Source of the DNA: Planoprotostelium fungivorum
Taxonomy: Eukaryota; Evosea; Variosea; Cavosteliida; Cavosteliaceae
DNA length: 64,000 nucleotides
Assembly: GCA_003024175.1 (NCBI GenBank)
Contig: MDYQ01000064.1
Coordinates: forward strand, 1 to 64,000
Direction: 5' to 3'
Notes under the pieces: generated by a model
Told to the model about the DNA's origin: nothing
What the model saw: the letters and a program-made list of their open reading frames with translations, nothing else
Database searches by the model: none
Part shown: piece by piece, positions 22,601 through 33,994 of the stretch
How the letters are laid out: each line of letters opens with the position of its first letter
Position numbering within the stretch: the first letter of the stretch is position 1
Program-made: the position numbers and the translations under genes

Positions 22601-25600
22601 CATGGAAGTTCAGGGTCTCTTACGCCTGTGTGTGTCCCTGTTGATGGACGGACAATCTGTAGATCTCATCATACTGAAAGATCTCCTGTCAAAAATGGCG
22701 GGAATCGAGATCATCGACGATCTTTCACCCGAACAACTCGCCGCTCAGGCCGGAGGGGATACCCTCAAGCAGGAGGTAAATTTCTCGGAAAATTCGCGGA
22801 AAACTCATCGAAAATTTCAGTCGGTCGTGTTCGCCACGGACAACAGTGCCGTCAACGGAAGATTGAAGAAGGCCGCCGCACGTCTCAGAGACGCTCTTCT
22901 CAAGGGAAATCTGGTCACACCTCTATTGGTACTCATCGCTCAGCAGAGAGACGTATGGTGAGATCCATCTACAACGAGCCATTTCCGACGAAATGTCATC
23001 GGATTCACTCCGACGAATATCACGTGACCTCGATCAGTATCTATCAATCGAGAGTCAAGCACCTTAAGCTAGTGGGTGATGCATTCGACAAGTGCCATGG
23101 TACTCTCCTCCAGTATACCGAATTCATTTCCGTGAACATTCCTCACGCTCAGTTTCCCGCCATTATTCCTGGAATCGAGAAGCTGTGCACGGAACATCAG
23201 ATCGGGCCCGAATCAGCCTTCCATGCACTCCGTCCCGCTCTGTCCCAATTTTACGTGCGTTGTAGACGGAATTTTCCGAGAAATCTGACGACCGACAGGA
23301 CGACAAGACCGCCGACGTCGCGCCCATGGTGAGCGTTTGAATTTCAAATTTCGACGGTTACGTGGTCGTTTCTCATCGCGACAGAACATCGACGGTGAGA
23401 GGTGTTTAGACACTACGGTGAACACCATCGTATCAGAAGAGACGTTCAAGCACATCACGCCCACCCTCTACAAGGCCTTCTGGTCCATGGCCCTGTACGA
23501 TATCGAGGTGAAATTTCCATACGAAGGATGAAATCTACGTGGAAAATAGAAAACTCACGGAAAATCAGTTGCCCGTGGAGCAATACAAGGCGGTGATGAA
23601 GAAATTGGAAGCTGCCATAAAAACCATCGACCAGACTCACGCTCATTATACCGTGAGTTATATCGTCTACAACGTTGTAGATGACCCGAATAGGAAGCGA
23701 GAAAGAAGAGGAAGGAGAAGGAAGAGATGACTGCCACCATGAACAAATTGCAGATCGAGCAGAACAAGCAGAAACAGAACCAAGAGAAGGTAATCAAACT
23801 GTTCTCATGACATCATTACATGAGCCGATCACCACAAGCACATCATGAACTCGACTCGATCCATCTGTAACATACGTACCGTACGTACCAACTGTCACAG
23901 GTCCAACAGAGGATATCAGAAGAGAAGGACAGTTACTTCAGAGAGGGAGACCCAGACGCCTCTATCGATCAATTCCTACGCAACTGTCTCCTGCCCAGGG
24001 CCGTATTCACCACACCCGACTCCTTGTATTGCGCCAAATTTGTCACCATGCTTCACACTCACCGTGCGAAGAATTTTCCCACCTTCCGGTACTATGAGAA
24101 GGTGGCTCGTTGTAGATCGAACCGTTCTTGACATCTGATAGGTCTGTACCGGTCTCATCCCCTTCTTGTCTTGCTGTACCGAGAACGAAGCCGCACGATT
24201 GGGAAGGTAAAAGACGTCTCGTTGTAGACGGAATATTCACCGAAATCTCAGATTCGTCTACGAGACCCTCGCCGTTGTAGAGAGATGGAGGTGACCGTTC
24301 CGCGAAATTTTCCTTCTCACTCGATCGACAGAAGTACACCCAAAGTCTACGAGCAAGAGTGTCTCGACACACCTGGTTTCCTCCGTCGCGACGGCACGTC
24401 CATCACTCACTCTCAATTCACCGAAGAAGTGTCAAAGTGGCAGATCAGAATGACGAACCACTTCAACGCCTGCCTCAAGGGAAAAGATTACATCATCATC
24501 AAGAACGCTCTCATCGTGTTGGGAAAGATCACCGAGGTGGGACGATTCGATCTACAACGTGCCAGTGAAGTCGAGACTGAGACGAATGTAGGTCTTTCCT
24601 CTGTTGGAGAAGACATACAAGAGTTTGGAAAATACGACGAGGAAGATCAGAGAGAACGACGAACGTTCCGATATCAAACGACTCGCGGGCAGGTGAGCGT
24701 CCTCTATCGCCGTCGCTGTCGAAACACTGTATCACCTCTTGTGATTGACCAACGTTCAGCTATCGCGATCTACTTCAGAGAAATCAAGCCAACGTGTATA
24801 CCGATGAAGAGTATCTGTTGAGAGTGGCAAAAGCACCGCGAAAGACGTTGGAAGAGCTGAAGGAAGAGAAGGACAAGGAGAGGGAGAAAGAGAGAGACAA
24901 GGAGAAGGAAAAGGAGAAGGAGAAAGAGAGGGAGAGAGAAAAGGAGAAAGAAAAGGAGAGGAAGGAGAGAGACAACCGCAGAGAAAAGGAGAGAGAAAAG
25001 GAGAGGGAGAGAGAGAAAGAGAAGAGGGATGGAAGGGAGAGGAGCATGGATGCATCAGAGAAGATTGCAGCGAGAGAGAGAGACAGAGAGAAGGCAAAGA
25101 AGGAAGCACAGAGAGAGAAGGAGAGGGAGAAGGAGAGAGAAAAGGAGAAGGAGAAGAAAGAGAAGGGCAGTAGGGAAGAGAGATTGGGCCTCGCCATTCT
25201 GAAGGAGAAGACGAGAGAGGGTAGTCCAAAGATATCAGAGGTAAGACAACTATATATGGACGTAGACATGCATGTTGTCTTCGATGTTATGTGTGAAGCT
25301 AACGCACTATTCGATTTCATTCGATTTTATTTTTTGTGATTCTCACTTCTCACAGCAAGACGAGAAGGATTCCACAAAGAGGAGAAAAGTGGAGGACAAC
25401 CGGTCGACGAGAGAGAAGGAGAGAGAGAGAGAAAAGGAGAGAGAGAGAGAAAAGGAGAGAGAGAGAGAAAAGGAGAGGGAGAGAGAGAGAGAAAAGGAGA
25501 AGAGAGAAGAGAGAGACAGAGACAGAGAAGCGAGGGACAAAGAGAGAGAGAAGGAGAAGGAAGCACAGAGAGAGAGAGAAAAAGAGAAGGAGAGAGAGAA

Positions 25601-26917
25601 GAGGAGGAGTAGAGAAGCAGAGGCACACGACAACTCATCCTCTCAGACGAGAAGAGAAGACGACAGAGACCTGAAGAGGAGGAGGACAGAAGGTGATGGC
25701 AGGTTGTAGATCGTCTCGATTGAACGAGACGCAGACTCGTCACGTGACCGCCACTCGCACGATTCAGATCCGCGAAAGGGCCGCGAACTCTCTAGTTTGG
25801 GTAACAACAACAGCAGCCACAGCGCTAGGAGAAGAGAAGAAGAAGAGAAGAAGGAGAAAGAAGAGAAGAAGGAGAAAGAAGAGAAGAAGGAGAAAGAAGA
25901 GAAGAAGGAAGAGGTGGGCAGGAGATAGAGAGGAGAGAGTGATATTGAATAGGGGAAGAGAGGAAAGAGAGAAGAGAAGAAGGAAGAGGTGATGTCATGT
26001 ATTGTGATGAATGTGAACGATTTGTAGAAGATAGAGAGGAAGATAGAGAAGCAGCCAGAGAAGAAGGAAGAGAGGAAGATAGAGAAGCAACCAGAGAAGA
26101 AGGAAGAGAAGATAGAGAAGCAGCCAGAGAAGAAAGAAGAGAAACAACCAGAGAAGAAAGCAGAGAAGCAGCCAGAGAAGGTAGAGAAGAAAGAAGAGAA
26201 ACAACCAGAGAAGAAGGAAGAGACGGTTATGGTGAATATCATCCATCTACAACACTGAGGACAGCAGGATCCAAACAAGCTCATCATACAGAGATTGAGA
26301 GGTGCTTCAGCTGCTGCTAACGAAGGGAAAAAGAAAGAAGAGAAGCCAGTAGAGAAGAAGGAAGACAAGACAGAGAAGAAGGAAGAGAAGCCAGTAGAGA
26401 AGCAGGAAGAGAAAGCGATAGAAAAGAAGGAGGAGAAGAAAGAGGAGAAGCAGCTAGAGAGGAAGGAAGAGAAGAGAGAAGAGAAGGCAGAAGTCAAAAT
26501 CGAGCGAGGGGAGGAGGTGTGTCTCGTGGTAGACGTGCAACCTCCTCACTACAACCAGCCAAAGAAGATGGAAGTAGAAAAGAGGGAAGAGAAGAGAGAA
26601 GACAAGGAGGAAGAGAAGAAGGAAGAGAGAAAGAGAAAAGAAGAGAAGAGAGAAGAAGTAGACGAACCTGCTACAAAGAAACCAAAGGCAGAGGTGATAT
26701 TCGATTTCATCTCGCCTTTTATTGTATTTTATTCTCATCACACCCAGACAACCGAACCTGGCCCACGCATGATCAAATTATCCAGTTCAAAGAGGGTGAG
26801 AAGGTTCATCTACAACGAGCCACGTCTGACTCCACCCAGTCTGAACCTTCACCTCCTCCGGCGGCAGCAGCACCCCCTCAGCCTTCTAAGAAGATTGTGT
26901 TTCCCAAATCAAAGTGA
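19642..26917 (+). CDS. THOC2: THO complex subunit 2
   Basis: ATG 19642 starts MSEESSVESLREKFLRVG. More than 20 exons give blocks found in order in THOC2: VTPTELPALWSHLNENVFPL, LPYEDRYRMYGRWRDEGFN (family LPYxxRYRLYGxW), NTKLQGRQLCKFSHSASIIL FAEIVDQ, DLIILKDLLSKMAGIEIIDD LSPEQLAAQAGG and VNGRLKKAAARLRDALLKGN. Then come VTPLLVLIAQQRDVW, HLKLVGDAFDKCHGTLLQYT, VYCARFVTMLHTHRAKNFPT and CLDTPGFLRRDG. THOC2 is the scaffold of the THO/TREX complex that couples transcription to mRNA export in the nucleus. The tail from about 24830 is Lys/Glu/Arg-rich, as in animal THOC2 but longer, and includes an 11-residue repeat (KIEKQPEKKEE). The last exon reads PSKKIVFPKSK and stops at 26917. Many introns hold CTACAAC/GTTGTAG sites. 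Confidence 0.85.
22966..22980 (+). repeat. Intronic half-site CATCTACAACGAGCC
   Basis: This half-site lies 8 nt after the donor (22958) of a THOC2 intron. The same 15-mer, or CATCTACAACGAG variants, occurs near 21939, 26807, 42194 and 45157, and as CTACAACGAGCC at 42831 and 47207. Confidence 0.8.
23664..23683. repeat. Dispersed intronic palindrome, copy 5
   Basis: CGTCTACAACGTTGTAGATG lies about 12 nt from the donor of a short THOC2 intron. One outer base pair is mismatched. Confidence 0.85.
24853..26700 (+). repeat. Long purine-rich coding tract (THOC2 tail)
   Basis: Over about 1.8 kb the + strand is overwhelmingly A and G, with repeated GAGAGAGAGAAAAGGA units. It is broken by one intron zone (about 25240-25355), a mixed segment (about 25690-25820) and short non-purine patches. 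It encodes the charged tail of THOC2. Long open frames on the minus strand here (Ser/Phe/Leu-rich) are mirror artefacts of this composition. Confidence 0.85.
26040..26222 (+). repeat. Coding minisatellite, about 33-bp unit
   Basis: About six degenerate copies encode KIEKQPEKKEE or shorter EKQPEKKEE units in the THOC2 tail. Internal copies differ in length by whole codons, so the frame is kept. The exon ends just after the array at a donor followed by a CATCTACAAC half-site. Confidence 0.75.
26807..26821 (+). repeat. Intronic half-site CATCTACAACGAGCC
   Basis: This sits in the last THOC2 intron, 11 nt after its GTGAGA donor, and matches the 22966 copy exactly over 15 bp. Confidence 0.8.
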
Positions 26918-27594
26918 GAGAGATAGAAGAGAGGGGGAATTGATGATGATGCAGGCCGGTGGTAGAGACACCATCAGAAGACTACAACAGGAAGAGAGAC
27001 GACAAGAGAGACAGCAGGAGGAGAAAGAGATAATAAATTTCGAAAGAGGTTCGTGATGATGTGAAGATGAGAAGAAGAAAACAAAAGAGACGGAGAGGTC
27101 TTTGTAGAGAACCATAATCCACGAAGACGCGAAAATAAAGAGGTCGACCCCAAAACAATATTATTGAGGAAGAGTTTTGTGATGTCTTTGATTAGTCTTT
27201 AAGACAACTACATGGTTCGAAATGCAATGGCTGAAAACTCTTTATGTCTTCCAAAGATGATGCGACGATCATCACTCTCCAGATGCGACCTCTCGTTGTA
27301 GTTTCATCCACGGATCATTTTTGAAAATGGCCAAGCTTTTTGTGGAAGTCTGCTTTCTTGCAACCATGAGCCTGATCTTCTAACGGAAGTATCATTTAAC
27401 CATCTCCTTGTCTATCTTTACCTCTTTACGTCGGTTGTCGTGGGGGGAACCTCTTAAAACCTTCGTATATCTATCAATCCAATTGTAAACTGCGACCGCA
27501 ACTTTTCAACCGTTAAACTGAACGTCTCCCTGACGATAGAAACCGCGGCAGTTGCAGAACTGGACGAGAGCTACTCTCTGCAGGTCGATAGAAG
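26918..27594. other. Intergenic region, THOC2 3' side to RhoGEF 5' side
   Basis: It holds the THOC2 trailer (purine-rich, with AATAAA near 27034) and sequence upstream of the RhoGEF gene. A CTCGTTGTAG half-site lies at about 27292-27301, outside any intron. No gene or RNA is supported. Confidence 0.55.
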
Positions 27595-29947
27595 ATGTCG
27601 GTGTCCCTCTCTGTGAGTGATTTCGATTATCAGGATGGGTACCCATCTTGTAGCATCACCTCCGCTTGGGGAGTGTCGAACATGTGGCCCTGACACGATG
27701 TTCAGAGCTATGATGTGAACAAAGTCATACGAGCTCAGAAGGTGTGGAGAAGGTTTCGAAAGCAAAAGATACCAAGAGCATGGCACAGATTATGTGAGCC
27801 GATGGAAACTCCATTTTCCTTCTTCATCGGTCTGATACAATCCACAGTGAGAGAATATGCGGTAACGGATGAGGCAAAGAGCGCCAGAAGAAGATTCAAG
27901 TTGTGGAATGAGATCATATCGACGGAGAGAACATACAGGACGGGTTTAGAATTCGCCATCACGGTACAAAATCTACCCTCTTTACCTTGCATCTTCCAAT
28001 TGACATCTGTGACACCCCATCGTGACCACTTCTAATTCCCTTTAGAATTACAAACCGAAATTGAGTGAGAGCGAACTGGTTACTGTGGCTGAGCTCAACA
28101 TGATGTTCGGTAACGTTCAAGAGATGAAGAACATCTCCGAGTTCATTTTGGAACAACTCGTCAAGCAAGTCTTACCCACCACATCCGCCGCTCCCCTCGG
28201 TCGTGTCTTCATCAAAACGGTAACTTGTCTGCGACATCGAACTCCGTCTCATCTTGGAGTCAGCTACCTTTTTTGAAGATGTATATCACTTACACCGTCA
28301 ACTTTGAACGATTTATCACCGTCTACGGTAACCTCAAACAGAACAAGAGCTTCATCGACATGGAGAAGGTGAGCGAGAGATCTCACGATGCAACCTCACC
28401 CAACCCAGGACATCGCCTCAGGCCAACAACATCTCAATCTCGGCGATCTACTCATCACACCAGGTGACGATGGACACATCATCACCATCATCTCCATCAG
28501 CCGCCGAACGATCACTCACACGTGACAGTTCAACGTATTCCCAGATACAAGATGCTATTCGACCAATTGGTCGTCTTGACACCGAAGGACTACCAAGGCT
28601 ACGACGAGCTCGTCCAGTGCAACACCGAGATCACGACTCTATGTGGAACGATCAACGAGAGCAAGAAGAAGGGAGAGGCCATGCATCACTTGTTTCGCAT
28701 ACAGAGAGTTCTCACTGGAAATTACGGGGTGAGGATAACAATGGAAATCACGATTTTATTTCGATTATTCTGACGAAAGACGTTTCATCGACGTCGATGA
28801 AGAGGGACGAGATGAAATAGACTGAAACGAGACAGGGTCTGTTGGGTCAGGGTAGACAGTTCTTGAAAGAGGGTCCCGTTCAGATCCACGTCCGAGTGAA
28901 AGAAGTATCGAGCAATTTTCCCGCCATTTTTCTCAGTCTGTCCGGAGAATACTACCTCTTTGGATTCAACGACATCCTCATCATCGCCGGTCCCAAAGAC
29001 GGAAAGACGTGCCAATTCGTCTGCTCTCTCAATTTAGAACAGATCCAATCCATCAACGTCATATTCGGTGAGACATCATCTCACGTGTCATCATCTGATG
29101 TGGATTTCGTTCTTTTTTATTTCATCTACATCGTTGTAGACGGATGGTGACGTGAGAACAGAGAAGGCGGGCGCTTTGTCTTTTCAGATGAGAGTGAAAC
29201 CGGAGGATCCGACTGGAGCGACGATGTACTGGCTGCTGGGATCTACTGAAGAAGCTCAAGGTTGGACGGATGTCATGACAACCGAGCACAAGAAAGTGAG
29301 TTCCTCTTCACTCTTCATCATCATCATCCATCACAATCACATCATCCACTCTCCATCATCATCATCCATCACAATCACATCATCATCACATCATCATCCA
29401 CTCTCCATCATCGTCCTGATATCATCACCATACTTCTATAAAGAAGATGACTGAGACGATCAATAGATAGAGGTCACCTCCAACCCCGATGATGACATCG
29501 AAGACATCGCGGCCATGTTGGGTCCTCGAATCGGTATGTCTCGTTGTAGATCGATCATTTATTTATATTTTCTCGCAGTCATTCCCGCCGATTCAAAGTT
29601 GACAAAGACTGGTACGACGAGAACACGAACACTTTCGACAAAGAGGTCTTCCCTCCGTCTCTTCTCGTCCACAGACAAGGACAAGAACTCGAGAAGTCTA
29701 AAACCCGGACTCTTCAGCCCTCCCGAGGTATAGACTTGGATTTCGATTTTCACACGAGATGATGATTCATCATCGATCGTATGAGATGATGATGATGTGA
29801 GAACGACATGATGACTTGATGTAGGAGACGATGTCGAACGAGAGCTCTCCGGAGGTTCCCAGACATTCACCCATTCTGCCTCCAGCATCTCCCGTCACAC
29901 AGAAGAAGAGGTCTCTGTCCTCCAAGTTATCCAAGTTATTCACATAA
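27595..29947 (+). CDS. Rho guanine-nucleotide exchange factor (IQ-DH-PH)
   Basis: ATG 27595 opens a short N-terminal exon. After it comes an IQ-like helix VIRAQKVWRRFRKQKIPRAW. The DH domain covers roughly the next 200 residues: WNEIISTERTYRTGLEFAIT, LNMMFGNVQEMKNISEFILE, YTVNFERFITVYGNLKQNKS and PRYKMLFDQLVVLTPKDYQG YDEL. The T-E-R-x-Y start and the PRYKMLFDQL helix (family: P.QRI.RY.LLL.EL) mark it. A PH domain follows: FLKEGPVQIHVRVKEVSSNF, EYYLFGFNDILIIAGPKDGK and TMYWLLGSTEEAQGWTDVMT. The Ser-rich C-terminus ends KKRSLSSKLSKLFT, TAA 29947. DH-PH proteins activate Rho/Rac GTPases at membranes to drive actin remodelling. Two introns hold copies of the dispersed motif. Confidence 0.8.
29123..29142. 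repeat. Dispersed intronic palindrome, copy 6 (imperfect)
   Basis: CATCTACATCGTTGTAGACG lies in a RhoGEF intron. Confidence 0.75.
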
Positions 29948-30247
29948 AGAGATTTGTAAGTTTTCAAATTAACCACATCGTGTCACCATCGAGTAGACGA
30001 GATTATCATCATCACGGACCATCATCATTCTTCGTTCTTAAACTGGTGAGTGAAGAGACTATTGGAGGAAAGAGGTCCGACCTCACTTGGTGATGAATCA
30101 ACGGAAAGATCGTCATTCGGTCCTCTTCATTCTCCTCTTTAGAAATGAGTTCTCGTGTCGTTGTGAAAGTTCAATGAAAGAAAATTGAAAAAAAGTCGCT
30201 CGCATCTTCTGACACAGCATCTTCCCCAATCAACTACATTACACATC

Positions 30248-30729
30248 ATGGCTGGGGAGGTCGGGGAGGTTGTCTTCTCCTTCTTCATACTTTTCTTAGG
30301 CACAGCCATCGATATTCTAGGCGTTCTCTTATGGATGCGACGAGTATCTCCAAATCGATGGGTGGGCATTCGTCTGGCAAACATGGGAGGAGAGAATGGT
30401 GAGTCGATTGACCGTCTTCGCATTCTACCGTCCAAGATAATACAAATGAATCGATCGATTATTGTCGGCAGTCTCTGATAATCGACGCAGCAATTTGGTA
30501 TGAAGTGAACAGTTTCCTCGGTCGATTATTGGTCGGAGAGGGTCTCTTCATTGTGGCATTATCCATCTTCTACATGATTTTGCCAGTCACTTTCACATTG
30601 GTAGGGAGAGTGCTGGTATTCCTCGTTCTATTCCTCCTCTCATTCCTATTGGTCACCTTCCTGGGTATCTCACACGCACGAACATACTCGAGTCCTACCA
30701 TCTCATTCTATAACGACAATGATCTGTAG
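30248..30729 (+). CDS. SdpI/YhfL-family membrane protein
   Basis: ATG 30248 gives MAGEVGEVVFSFFILFLGTA IDILGVLLWMRRVSPNRWVG then IRLANMGGEN. After one intron the second exon reads AIWYEVNSFLGRLLVGEGLF IVALSIFYMILPVTFTLVG, VLVFLVLFLLSFLLVTFLG and a polar tail ending at TAG 30729. The GIR-x(n)-W-x-x-x-N-x-x-x-G pattern is the signature of SdpI-type proteins, small polytopic membrane proteins known mainly from bacteria and archaea, where one acts in immunity to a secreted killing factor. The protein of about 130 residues has about four membrane helices. The intron between the two signature halves shows it is a resident nuclear gene, not contamination. Function in a eukaryote is unknown. Confidence 0.65.
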
Positions 30730-31138
30730 AGATGATGGATAAAAACAATGTTTTCGTATGAGGCACTCTTTAGTGTGCATCGAAAGAGTATGATGAATGG
30801 TGAGGAGCCACTTTTGCGACAGCTACATTATCGAGATCAGAATCAGCAAGACCATCCATTGAGAGTACAGAGATAATCTCTCATGTGAAAATGCATGATG
30901 TTTCGACACATCGTCATTCACCCCATTATGTCATCTTTTACATTTATAAACCGCCACACTACCACCAACTCCCCAAGCACGTTGAGCTGACCTAGGTTGG
31001 AGTTCAATCATGAGAGTGAGTTGACCTCACGTGAAGCAGTTGAGAAAAATTCATAAGAATAATCTTCCTGGCTTCCCTCTTCCCAGATCCACCAAAAAAC
31101 GGGAACCACCACAAACCTCATCATCTCAACCTCTTTCT
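30730..31138. other. Intergenic region
   Basis: It contains the 3' side of the SdpI-like gene and the upstream region of the sugar transporter. No open frame with splice continuity, RNA or repeat was found. Confidence 0.5.
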
Positions 31139-33443
31139 ATGCGAAAAGGTGGAGCTACATGTTCGAAAGCATCCACGGCACACACCAGTATCGAAGATGT
31201 CCACGCGAGAGCGGACGATTTGGCATCGACGCATGGGATATGGGAGTACTCAGACGTCTTAAAGAAGGGAGCCACGTTGCATCACTTCCCCAACAAGATG
31301 ATCGTGAGTGTCTTGACACATCGTTGCGAAATGATACCTGATCCAAACGACAGACACTGGTGAATTTAGATGAAGAGGACAAAGAAGAGATTGCGTGTGA
31401 AATGGAAGGAAGAAGAAGGTGGGTACAGCCGTATGCACTCTATTGGATGGTTATCATGTCCGCTCTGTCTGCATTCTCGATGGGAATGGACGAAACTGTC
31501 GTCAACGGAGCTCAACTCTTCTTCGCAAGTGAACTTGGTATATCAGATAGTCCATCCATATTGTGAGTCTGTAACATGTCTCCACATCATGAAACTTGTA
31601 ACAGAGGCATGGTAGTGGGAGCACCGTATCTATCGGCGTCTATCCTGGGTACCTGGATGAGTGTCCCTCTCAATCAGTTCTTCGGGCGTCGAATGGCCAT
31701 TACGGTCGCCATGATAATCAACATCGCCGCCTCCATCTGGCAGGCAACTAGTTCTACGTGGCAGCTCCTCTTCTGCGCTCGATTACTGTTGGGTGATCGA
31801 CATTAACATCGTCATCGGTTTTCACACATTGCAGGTCTAGGGATTGGCATTGTCTCTTCCACCGTCCCCGTTTGGACTGCAGAATGTGCACCCGTTTACA
31901 TCAGAGGAGGTCAATCGTCATTCACATGATCCCACGTGTCAACCGATCTCACAGGTGTCGTCATGCTGTGGCAGACTTTCGTTGCATTCGGAATCATGGT
32001 CGGCTACGGTGTCTGTGTCGCCTTCGTTCACACGAGTGATGTGTCTCTCGGATGGAGGTTCATGTTGGGTGTGTCCTCATCGTTCATCTCCAACCTCCAT
32101 CTTTAAACTGAAGAGGAAAGGATCCACTTGTGTCATGCCCGTGTTCGTAGCTGCCTTCATCATGACAGCACCGGAATCACCTCGGTGGCTCATCAAAAAC
32201 AATCGCATCAAAGAAGCATTACACGTGAGATCATCATCACGATCGACACCTCTTCCCATCGAGATGACGACGATCTTCGCGTCACCATCATCTGATGATC
32301 TCATTCAGGTTCTCATCCGATTGAGAGGCAATGACATTTTGGCCGCTCGTGATCTATTCGCCATATCTTCCGCTCTGGAGGAAGAAGATCATCTGCGGAG
32401 ACACAGGTTTCTCATCATGGAGTTGTTCGTCTATCCCCGGAGCCGAAGAGCGAACGTGTCGGCATGCATCCTCATGATCCTCCAACAGGTGACATTCTAA
32501 CGACACGATGATGATCGTCTGATCGATGGAGGCGTGCGGCATCAACATCATCATGTATTTCTCCAGTGAAATATTCGTTCAGTCTGGTGTATCCACTAAC
32601 GATGCTCTCATCACCAGTCTCGGCGCAGGTATCCCTCCACATTCATCACTTATTGTTCATCGCAGCCACCTTCTCATCCTCTATCTCATCTTCTCATCAT
32701 GAATGCAGGAGTTCTAAATCTCGTCCTCTCTTTCCCAGCCATTCCTCTCATCGATCGCATCGGACGTCGATCGCTCATCCTCTGGACGTTTCCATTCATG
32801 AGCCTCTTCCTCTTCTTAACGGCTCTCTCATTCAACATCCACGATGAGACGATGAGAGTCGGTCTCGTAGCCACAAACATCTACCTCTTCGTCATCGCTT
32901 ATTCGCCTGGAGAAGGTGGGAGAGATGGAGAGAAGGAGAAGATGAAGAGGTGTAGGTCCGGTTCCGATGACGTATGCTGGAGAGTGTTATCCCATGCACA
33001 TCCGGTGAGATCGCATCGATGTGATCTCCATCAAGATCGGTAGATGTTTATATCTCCATCAACAAAATCGTCATTCTCATCGACAGCACCTCATACTCTT
33101 TAGATCACTCGGCATGAGCTTCGCTACCACCGTCTGTTGGTTCTTCAGTTTCTGTCTCAGCATCTCTTTTCCCTCCCTCCTTCGTGCCTTTCACGTGTCC
33201 GGCGCCTTCTGTTTCTACGGGGCATGTTGTCTAATCGGCTGGTTTGTCATCTTTCTCATCATACCGGAGACGGCAGGGCTCACCCTCGAACAACTCGATT
33301 CCGTCTTTCACATCCGAACTCGAGATCACGCACGATATCAGATCGACATGATGGTGTGGCGCTATCGATTCTGGCGAGAGAGAGCCTGCGTCACAGACAT
33401 GCCCACGCTGGACGACAAGAGAAAGAGAAAAGGGAGGACGTAA
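31139..33443 (+). CDS. MFS sugar (polyol/hexose-type) transporter
   Basis: ATG 31139 gives a cytosolic N-terminus MRKGGATCSKASTAHTSIED. An acidic stretch LVNLDEEDKEEIACEMEGRR precedes helix 1, RWVQPYALYWMVIMSALSAF. Later blocks are GMVVGAPYLSASILGTWMSV, NQFFGRRMAITVAMIINIAA, LLFCARLLLG then GLGIGIVSSTVPVWTAECAP VYIRG and VVMLWQTFVAFGIMVGYGVC. The last are FIMTAPESPRWLIKNNRIKE, FPAIPLIDRIGRRSLILWTF and IPETAGLTLEQLDSVFHIRT. These are the sugar-transporter signatures (GRR, PESPRWL, P-E-T-x-G), 12 helices in total. The N-terminal layout resembles fungal MFS sugar transporters. TAA is at 33443. It likely sits in the plasma membrane; the substrate is unknown. An earlier in-frame start cannot be excluded. 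Confidence 0.8.
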
Positions 33444-33994
33444 AAAGAAGTTCGAAATGTGTATAAAAATGTAAATGATTGTAGATGACGGAACGCGCAA
33501 AATGAGACCGCGAGCTTCAAGCTTTGTCAACGTAACAACCCTGCGATTCAATGTTTTAGAGGTTTGGAATCACAGTGTGGATGTCTCTGGCCGTCTTTGT
33601 ATTGGTCTCCATCGAGCGGAAGCGCAAGTTTCGTTCGCATCATCAACCTGATTTCTTATTCTCTGATGAGCGGTATTCCCGATATCAGAACACCTAAAGA
33701 ATAAACTCGACAAATCATTGAACGAGAATGTACGGCATCACCATCCATTGCACAGGTTCTTACTTACTGTTTGCTGCATTGAAATGAGAGTGTTCCTGAA
33801 TAAGGATGCTGCTTTGTATCCTTCTCTGAGGCTGTCACCTTTGCTCCTGGAGCGTCAGCCTGTACGGTATCGTCACGTGTACCTCCACCTCATTACCGTG
33901 TCACCTACTAGTAGGTGAAGGTCCCCCCGAATAAAAGGTGAGGAAAAGGTCCTCCACCGGCATAGATCATTTCTATCGCCGCCGACATTCGAAC
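33444..33994. other. Intergenic region
   Basis: Contains an AATAAA near 33702. No supported gene. A frame from 33938 runs into the next gene but begins in an untranslated leader; the signal-peptide ATG at 33995 is preferred. Confidence 0.5.

Noticed and set aside
22526-23332. 268-residue plus-strand frame across THOC2
   Set aside because: It reads through introns in the wrong frame; THOC2 blocks are in another frame with correct splice sites.
24756-25743. Several overlapping Ser/Leu-rich minus-strand frames
   Set aside because: Antisense shadows of the GA-repeat coding tract.
25643-26497. 284-residue minus-strand open frame rich in Ser and Phe
   Set aside because: It is the mirror of the purine-rich THOC2 tail; the composition alone keeps it open and it has no domain motif.
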